28,226 nucleotides of DNA from Nanosynbacter sp. (GTDB lineage Bacteria > Patescibacteriota > Saccharimonadia > Saccharimonadales > Saccharimonadaceae): NCBI GenBank assembly GCA_015257605.1, contig JABZJV010000005.1, positions 1 through 28,226 of the forward strand, given 5' to 3'. Below, in pieces: positions 23,290-28,226 of the stretch. Numbering within the stretch: position 1 is the stretch's first letter; every line of letters begins with the position of its first letter. The position numbers were made by a program, and so were the translations under genes. The notes under the pieces are model-generated. The model was not told where the DNA came from, did not search any database, and was given only the letters and a program-made list of their open reading frames with translations.

Positions 23290-25425
23290 ATGTATCAAAC
23301 AATCAAAAAGCGCGACGGCCGTAAAGTGAAGTTTGACGCTTCCAAGATTACTAAAGCGATTGCTCGAGCTGGCGCTGAAACTGGCGAATTCGACGAAAAA
23401 GCCGCTGCTAAGCTTACTGATAAAGTACTTAAACAGCTAGAAGCTCGCCAGACGCGTCTCGTGCCGGGTGTTGAGGAAATCCAGGACATCGTCGAGGACA
23501 CGCTGATTGATTCCAAGTTCAAGAAGACCGCCAAGGCCTACATTATCTACCGCGACCAGCATAAAAAATTGCGTGAAATTACATCCAACGCGCACGTCGA
23601 TTTGATCGATAAATACGTCAATAACTTGGACTGGAAAGTCAAAGAAAACTCCAATATGGGCTATAGTTTGCAGGGTCTGAATAACTACGTTTCGGCAGAA
23701 ATTACCAAGACCTACTGGCTGGATAAGATCTATTCGCCGAAAATCGGCCGGGCGCATAAAGAGGGTGATTTGCATATTCACGACCTCAATTTGCTGAGTG
23801 TTTACTGTGTTGGTTGGGATCTGATGGATTTGCTGCGCCAAGGCTTTACTGGCGTTAAAAACAAAGTTGCTTCCAAGCCGGCCAAACATTTCCGCTCGGC
23901 TCTTGGGCAGGTGGTTAACTTCTTCTACACTCTGCAGGGCGAAGCGGCTGGCGCTCAGGCGTTCTCCGATTTTGACACGCTCTTGGCACCGTTCATTCGC
24001 GCTGATAAATTAAGCTATGACGAGGTCAAGCAAGCGCTGCAAGAATTCGTTTTTAATGTCAACGTGCCAACGCGGGTTGGTTTCCAGACGCCGTTTACCA
24101 ACATCACGCTTGATCTGGAATGTCCGAAGCACATGGCTGGCAACCCGGTGATCATCGGCGGCGAGATGCAGGACACCAACTACGGTGATTATCAAGAAGA
24201 GATGAATATGCTTAACAAAGCGCTGCTCGAGGTGTTGTCTGAGGGCGACGCCAACGGCCGGGTCTTTACTTTCCCGATTCCGACGGTCAATATCACCAAA
24301 GATTTCAACTGGGATAATCCGGTTATTGAAAATCTTTGGGAAGCCAGCGCCAAATATGGCATTCCGTACTTCTCCAACTTCATCAATTCCGACATGGATC
24401 CAGAGGATGCGCGCTCAATGTGCTGCCGCTTGCGGATCGATAATCGCCAGCTGGAGTATCGCGGCGGCGGTTTGTTTGGCAGTAATCCGATGACTGGCTC
24501 GATCGGCGTGGTAACGATTAATCTGCCGCGCTTGGCGCTGAAGTCGAAGAACGAGAAAGAATTTTTCGAGGGCTTGGGCGAGCTGATGGATATGGCGCGC
24601 GACAGCCTGGAGACCAAACGCAAGGTGCTGGAGCAGCTGACCGATTCGGATATCAGCCTGTATCCGTACACCAAGTTTTACCTGCGCGATATTAAAAAGC
24701 GCTTCAACGAGTACTGGAAAAATCACTTTTCAACCATCGGTTTGATCGGTACTAACGAGGCAGCGTTGAACTTGCTGGGTGTTGACATTGGCACTGAAAA
24801 GGGTAAGGCGTTTGCCGAGAAAACGCTTGACTTCATGCGCGACCGCTTGGTGGAATACCAGAAAGAAACGGGCAATAATTACAATTTGGAGGCGACGCCA
24901 GCTGAGGGTACGACCTACCGCTTGGCGCGGCTCGACAAGGCTAGCTTCCCTGACCGAGCGCACTTTGCCAATGGTCTCGGCGCTGCGGTTAAGCATCCGT
25001 TCTATACCAATTCCAGCCATTTGCCGGTCAATTACACTGATGATTTGTTTGAGCTGATGGATTTGCAGGATAATTTGCAGACTAAATACACGGGCGGCAC
25101 GGTGATTCACTTCTTCCTGGGTGAGCGCATGGATGATCCACAGACGCTGAAAAAATTGGTCAAGACGATTTGCGAAAATTACAAATTGCCGTACTTTACA
25201 TTTACGCCAAGCTTCTCAATCTGTGCTAACCACGGCTATATCGTTGGCGAACATCCAGAGTGCCCAAGTTGCGGTGAAAGTACCGAGGTCTACTCGCGGG
25301 TGGTTGGTTTCTTGCGCCCAGTTTCCCAGTGGAATAATGGCAAGCAAGCTGAATTTGACATGAGGGAGCATTATGACGATGCCGCCGAACACCAGCGAGC
25401 TTGCGCCGTCGCTGTCCCAGCTTAA
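23290..25425 (+). CDS. nrdD: Anaerobic (class III) ribonucleoside-triphosphate reductase NrdD
   Basis: The 711-residue enzyme makes deoxynucleotides without oxygen using a glycyl radical. Residues 1-90 are an ATP-cone (YQTIKKRDGRKVKFDASKI). The catalytic barrel contains SMCCRLR, with C379 the likely thiyl-radical cysteine, and GSIGVVTINLPRLA. The C-terminus has a metal site C645-x2-H648 and C658-x2-C661, then RVVGF with the glycyl radical at G673 and WNNGKQAEF. The C-x2-H layout resembles the Thermotoga-type NrdD. A strong AGGAGGG precedes the start. The last 53 bases overlap nrdG. Paired NrdR boxes upstream imply control by NrdR, whose gene is not in the window. Confidence 0.96.
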   Translation: MYQTIKKRDGRKVKFDASKITKAIARAGAETGEFDEKAAAKLTDKVLKQLEARQTRLVPGVEEIQDIVEDTLIDSKFKKTAKAYIIYRDQHKKLREITSNAHVDLIDKYVNNLDWKVKENSNMGYSLQGLNNYVSAEITKTYWLDKIYSPKIGRAHKEGDLHIHDLNLLSVYCVGWDLMDLLRQGFTGVKNKVASKPAKHFRSALGQVVNFFYTLQGEAAGAQAFSDFDTLLAPFIRADKLSYDEVKQALQEFVFNVNVPTRVGFQTPFTNITLDLECPKHMAGNPVIIGGEMQDTNYGDYQEEMNMLNKALLEVLSEGDANGRVFTFPIPTVNITKDFNWDNPVIENLWEASAKYGIPYFSNFINSDMDPEDARSMCCRLRIDNRQLEYRGGGLFGSNPMTGSIGVVTINLPRLALKSKNEKEFFEGLGELMDMARDSLETKRKVLEQLTDSDISLYPYTKFYLRDIKKRFNEYWKNHFSTIGLIGTNEAALNLLGVDIGTEKGKAFAEKTLDFMRDRLVEYQKETGNNYNLEATPAEGTTYRLARLDKASFPDRAHFANGLGAAVKHPFYTNSSHLPVNYTDDLFELMDLQDNLQTKYTGGTVIHFFLGERMDDPQTLKKLVKTICENYKLPYFTFTPSFSICANHGYIVGEHPECPSCGESTEVYSRVVGFLRPVSQWNNGKQAEFDMREHYDDAAEHQRACAVAVPA

Positions 25426-26116
25426 GGTGTCGATCGGCGGGATTCAGAAGCTGTCGCTGGTGGATTATCCAGGGCACGTGGCGGCAGCGCTGTTTCTCTC
25501 TGGCTGTAATATGCGCTGCGGCTATTGCCATAATCCGGAGCTGGTGTTACCTGAGCGGTTAGCGCCGAGCATCCCAGTCGAGGAGGCAATGATCTTCCTG
25601 AAGTCGCGCATCGGCAAGCTAGACGGCGTGGTGATTTCTGGCGGCGAGCCGACAGTCAACGAGGATTTGCCGGTGCTGTGCCGGATGATCAAGAGCCTCG
25701 GTTTTGATGTCAAGCTGGATACCAACGGTACGCACCCAGATATAGTGCGCGGTATGGTCGAGGAGGGGACGATTGACTTCATCGCCATGGATGTCAAGGG
25801 GCCGCTGGAAAAATACGTAGAGATTGCGGTGCGGCCGATTGATCTGGAGGCGATTAAAGCTAATGTGCGGCTGATGATTGACTCAGGGATTGGCCATGAA
25901 TTTCGGACGACCATCGTTCGCGAGCAGCTGGAGGTAGCGGATTTTGAAAAGATTGGCGAGTTGGTTAAAGGCGCCAAGCGCTTTGCCTTGCAGCATTTTC
26001 GCACCGGCACCACCATTAGTCCGAAGTTTGCCAACTATCACACGTTCACTGACGAAGAGTTTAGGGCCGCCAAAAAAATAATGGAAAGGTATGTCGAAGA
26101 ATGCGTGATTCACTAA
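25373..26116 (+). CDS. nrdG: NrdD-activating radical SAM enzyme NrdG
   Basis: The 247-residue protein has the radical SAM cluster motif C45-x3-C49-x2-C52 in SGCNMRCGYCHNPEL, then VISGGEPT and KLDTNGT, as in glycyl-radical activating enzymes. It uses S-adenosylmethionine and a reduced 4Fe-4S cluster to create the glycyl radical on NrdD. The start at 25373 has GAGGGAG four bases upstream and lies inside the end of nrdD, a 53-base overlap; the ATG at 25379 is a slightly shorter option. Its end overlaps the next gene by 16 bases. Translational coupling along the operon is likely. Confidence 0.94.
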   Translation: MTMPPNTSELAPSLSQLKVSIGGIQKLSLVDYPGHVAAALFLSGCNMRCGYCHNPELVLPERLAPSIPVEEAMIFLKSRIGKLDGVVISGGEPTVNEDLPVLCRMIKSLGFDVKLDTNGTHPDIVRGMVEEGTIDFIAMDVKGPLEKYVEIAVRPIDLEAIKANVRLMIDSGIGHEFRTTIVREQLEVADFEKIGELVKGAKRFALQHFRTGTTISPKFANYHTFTDEEFRAAKKIMERYVEECVIH

Positions 26117-26763
26117 CTGTCGAAATTGTGCGCGTGCGCCAGGAAAACCCCGAGGTGACGACACTGTATTTTGCGCGGCCGTTTGACTTTATGGCGGGGC
26201 AATATATCACGGTGTTTATTGCGGGCAGCCAGGTGCGCGAAGGCAAGGCCTATAGTATTTCTTCGCGCCCGCATGAGGAATTGATGTCAATTACCGTGAA
26301 AAATGTGGGCGGCGAATTCTCCAGCTATTTGTGTTCACGCCAGGTTGGTGACACGCTACACATTAGCCGGGCATACGGCGATTTCAACCCGCAAACCGAG
26401 CGGCCATTGGTCGGCATTGCGGCGGGGTGCGGCCTGAGTCCGATTTGGAGTATTTTGGCGGATGCCAAGCAGCCGACCTTTCTCTATTTGAGTCAAAAAT
26501 CGCCGGAATATATGGTGTTCTCGGAGGAGTTGGCGGCGTCAAACATTCAGGTTACCAAGTTTAGTACCCGTCAGCAGGTTGAGGAAACGGACGGCTGGCG
26601 GAACGGGCGGTTTGAGGTGGCGAACATTGTGAGCGAAGTGCCGGATGATGCGCACTTTCTGGTCTGCGGCAGCCTGCCGTTTGTGCGCGATGTTTGGCAA
26701 AAACTAACCGCCGCTGGTGTTGATGAATCACATATTTCAACGGAGACATTTTTTGAGCAATGA
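26101..26763 (+). CDS. FNR-like flavin reductase (FAD/NAD(P)H-binding)
   Basis: The 220-residue protein has a ferredoxin-NADP reductase fold: an FAD barrel with KAYSISS (49-55, in place of the usual R-x-Y-S) and GGEFSSYL (70-77), then a nucleotide-binding domain with GIAAGCGLSPIWSIL (105-119) and FLVCGSLPFVRDV. There is no 2Fe-2S domain. It overlaps nrdG by 16 bases and so is probably made with it. In E. coli NrdG is reduced by flavodoxin and flavodoxin reductase, so this enzyme is the likely electron source here, either directly or through an unlinked ferredoxin or flavodoxin. Its stop forms an ATGA overlap with the next gene. Confidence 0.86.
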   Translation: MRDSLTVEIVRVRQENPEVTTLYFARPFDFMAGQYITVFIAGSQVREGKAYSISSRPHEELMSITVKNVGGEFSSYLCSRQVGDTLHISRAYGDFNPQTERPLVGIAAGCGLSPIWSILADAKQPTFLYLSQKSPEYMVFSEELAASNIQVTKFSTRQQVEETDGWRNGRFEVANIVSEVPDDAHFLVCGSLPFVRDVWQKLTAAGVDESHISTETFFEQ

Positions 26764-28226
26764 TTGGAGAGGCGACTACAGGAGAATTATCACCAACAGG
26801 AATTGATGGTGATGATTTTGACATTTCGTCGCTGAGAGGTGAGGATTTTTCGTCTGGCATTAATGACATTGGCGGAGAGGTAAATGCTGGTACAAGTGAT
26901 GCGGCAAGCAGTCTTGACCTGGTGGCAGTGGCCAGCGGTGAAGAAAGACTTGATACCGCGATGAGCGATACGAATAGTAACAATAGCTCAGAAACATTGA
27001 CGCCAGTTAACCCCGAGTTGTGCGAAAAGTTTGGAACAATTGCCTGTATTGGTTGTGATTTTGCGCTATTATGCGCTGAACGTCAGGCGGCGATGGCAGC
27101 AAAGAGTAACGAAGACCAGCCCGATAAACAGCTCAGTACACTAGAGAAATTACTCCAAGAAGATAAAGCACCGGGCGAGATTGTCTGGGCACAACCAACG
27201 CCTGATGATAATATTAGAGAACAGCCGCCAGCTGCCGAAAAAGAACAGTCAATAAATGATAGTTCAAGTGTATTTGAACCTGAGTCAGAATCTAAGCCTA
27301 AGCTTGAGCCCGAGCCCGAAGAAAAACAGCCGCTAACAGACACTCAAACATCTCCTCGGTCGTCTAACAAGCAAAAAGAACCGGCTGCAGCGCTGTCTCA
27401 GACTGCAGAGTTAAAAGAACCAGAACCTTTGAACTACAAAGCCGATGAAAAGCATAGCAAAGACGAAGAACAATCGCCTGCAGCTCCTACAGCTAACGTA
27501 GTGAAAAAAACAACGAGCAGCGATGATGGCAGTACTAACCTTGAAGCCAATTCTAATTTGGCTGTTAAAGCATCAAAAGAACATTATGCACAAATCGACA
27601 GCGATAATACCAATGAGCGCATCAAGCAAGATGAATTACCGCGAGCAGCAGACCGTGCAGCGGATGACTCGTATAAGCTTGTTAGTCGGGGGGCAGTAAA
27701 AGTACGCTGCGCCGCCCAAACAGCTCAGCATTCAAACGAACATGCCGACCAGGAGGTGTCGTCAGCTGTTAATACAACTGAACAAATCTCGTCAGCCAAC
27801 ACTCATCAGGCGATTGAAATACCTAAGCCAGAAGATACTGGCAGCGCTGTTGTAGCAACTCGCTCTCAGAAAGAGCCAGCGATAGAAAAAGTATCAAGCA
27901 CGCTAATTGATGCTAATGATACTTTAGCCGACAGCGGGACTTCTACTGCGGTCGACAGAGTAGTCAATAGGCAAGAGTCGCCAGCTCTAAAGCCAAAATC
28001 TATTAATACAGAGAATAATCTACTTAAAAAAACTACTCCCAAAAATATTACAACTAAACCTAAAAATGATTCATCAACAGATTTTGAAGTCTCAGCCGAG
28101 ATGTCTTTAGAGTCTCAAAAAACTCCGTCGATAGATAAGCAAAACCCGTTGGCTGACGATAAAAAGGATAATATTAGCTCTCCTTCCGCGGTTGAATCTG
28201 TTGATTATTCCAGAAAAACTCTGCCA
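26760..28226 (+). CDS. Long acidic disordered protein with a four-cysteine cluster (3' end outside window)
   Basis: The frame is open from the ATG at 26760, which overlaps the FNR-like stop (ATGA), to the window edge: 489 codons and still going. I do not recognise it. There is no signal peptide or membrane segment in the visible part. The composition is Glu/Ser/Ala/Lys/Asp/Pro-rich and low complexity, so most of it is probably disordered. The exception is a short hydrophobic island, PELCEKFGTIACIGCDFALL, with cysteines C88-x7-C96-x2-C99-x5-C105 (bases 27021-27074). This could bind zinc or an iron-sulfur cluster. Co-translation with a flavin reductase makes a redox link conceivable, but unproven. 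A folded domain may lie beyond the window. Confidence 0.8.
   Translation, partial: MIGEATTGELSPTGIDGDDFDISSLRGEDFSSGINDIGGEVNAGTSDAASSLDLVAVASGEERLDTAMSDTNSNNSSETLTPVNPELCEKFGTIACIGCDFALLCAERQAAMAAKSNEDQPDKQLSTLEKLLQEDKAPGEIVWAQPTPDDNIREQPPAAEKEQSINDSSSVFEPESESKPKLEPEPEEKQPLTDTQTSPRSSNKQKEPAAALSQTAELKEPEPLNYKADEKHSKDEEQSPAAPTANVVKKTTSSDDGSTNLEANSNLAVKASKEHYAQIDSDNTNERIKQDELPRAADRAADDSYKLVSRGAVKVRCAAQTAQHSNEHADQEVSSAVNTTEQISSANTHQAIEIPKPEDTGSAVVATRSQKEPAIEKVSSTLIDANDTLADSGTSTAVDRVVNRQESPALKPKSINTENNLLKKTTPKNITTKPKNDSSTDFEVSAEMSLESQKTPSIDKQNPLADDKKDNISSPSAVESVDYSRKTLP

Noticed and set aside
23437..23889. 150-residue frame antisense to nrdD
   Set aside because: It is a shadow of conserved nrdD sequence; several similar frames occur across nrdD.
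27083..27343. 86-residue minus-strand frame rich in Ser/Gly
   Set aside because: It is the antisense of a low-complexity Glu/Ser-rich coding stretch.
1..28226. Mobile elements, CRISPR arrays or prophage
   Set aside because: I found no transposase, integrase, spaced direct repeats or phage genes in either strand.

Overview
This window most likely comes from a member of Candidatus Saccharibacteria (TM7, Patescibacteria/CPR), probably close to the host-associated Nanosynbacter/Saccharimonas type. That assignment is inference from gene content and style: moderate GC, tight packing with ATGA/TAATG overlaps, DUF2142 and DUF2304 membrane proteins, a truncated LexA-like regulator, a sortase with a long basic tail, and a class III ribonucleotide reductase. 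TGA ends several well-bounded genes (Nudix, DPM1-like GT2, FNR-like), so the standard bacterial code applies. The UGA=Gly code of SR1/Gracilibacteria does not.

Positions 1 to about 17,800 form a cell-surface glycan region. It contains two tandem DUF2142 membrane proteins, a flippase, two RmlD-like reductases, GT8, GT2 and GT4 glycosyltransferases, a DPM1-like enzyme with a DUF2304 partner, a complete dTDP-L-rhamnose set (rmlA apart from rmlB-nudix-rmlC-rmlD), galE, a HxGH nucleotidyltransferase, a WbaP/WcaJ-type initiating phosphoglycosyltransferase and a Wzy/WaaL-like polymerase or ligase. Together they could build nucleotide sugars, start a glycan on undecaprenyl phosphate, extend it, flip it and polymerise or attach it.

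Positions 17,800 to 23,100 hold a LexA-type DNA-binding protein without its protease domain, a membrane-anchored class A beta-lactamase-fold serine hydrolase, tRNA-Asn(GTT) with a terminator, a secreted protein with autotransporter-like repeats and an APNTG sorting signal, and a sortase that probably anchors it.

Positions 23,100 to the end carry nrdD-nrdG-FNR-like reductase behind what look like two NrdR boxes 32 bp apart. They are followed by the start of a long acidic, disordered protein with one four-cysteine cluster that runs off the window.

The most striking cross-cutting signal is at promoters. At least eight operon heads have a good -10 hexamer only 6 to 11 bases upstream of the start codon, predicting leaderless or nearly leaderless mRNAs. 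Genes inside operons use overlaps or Shine-Dalgarno sequences. No stretch longer than 300 bases lacks a gene. I saw no CRISPR array, insertion sequence or prophage gene.
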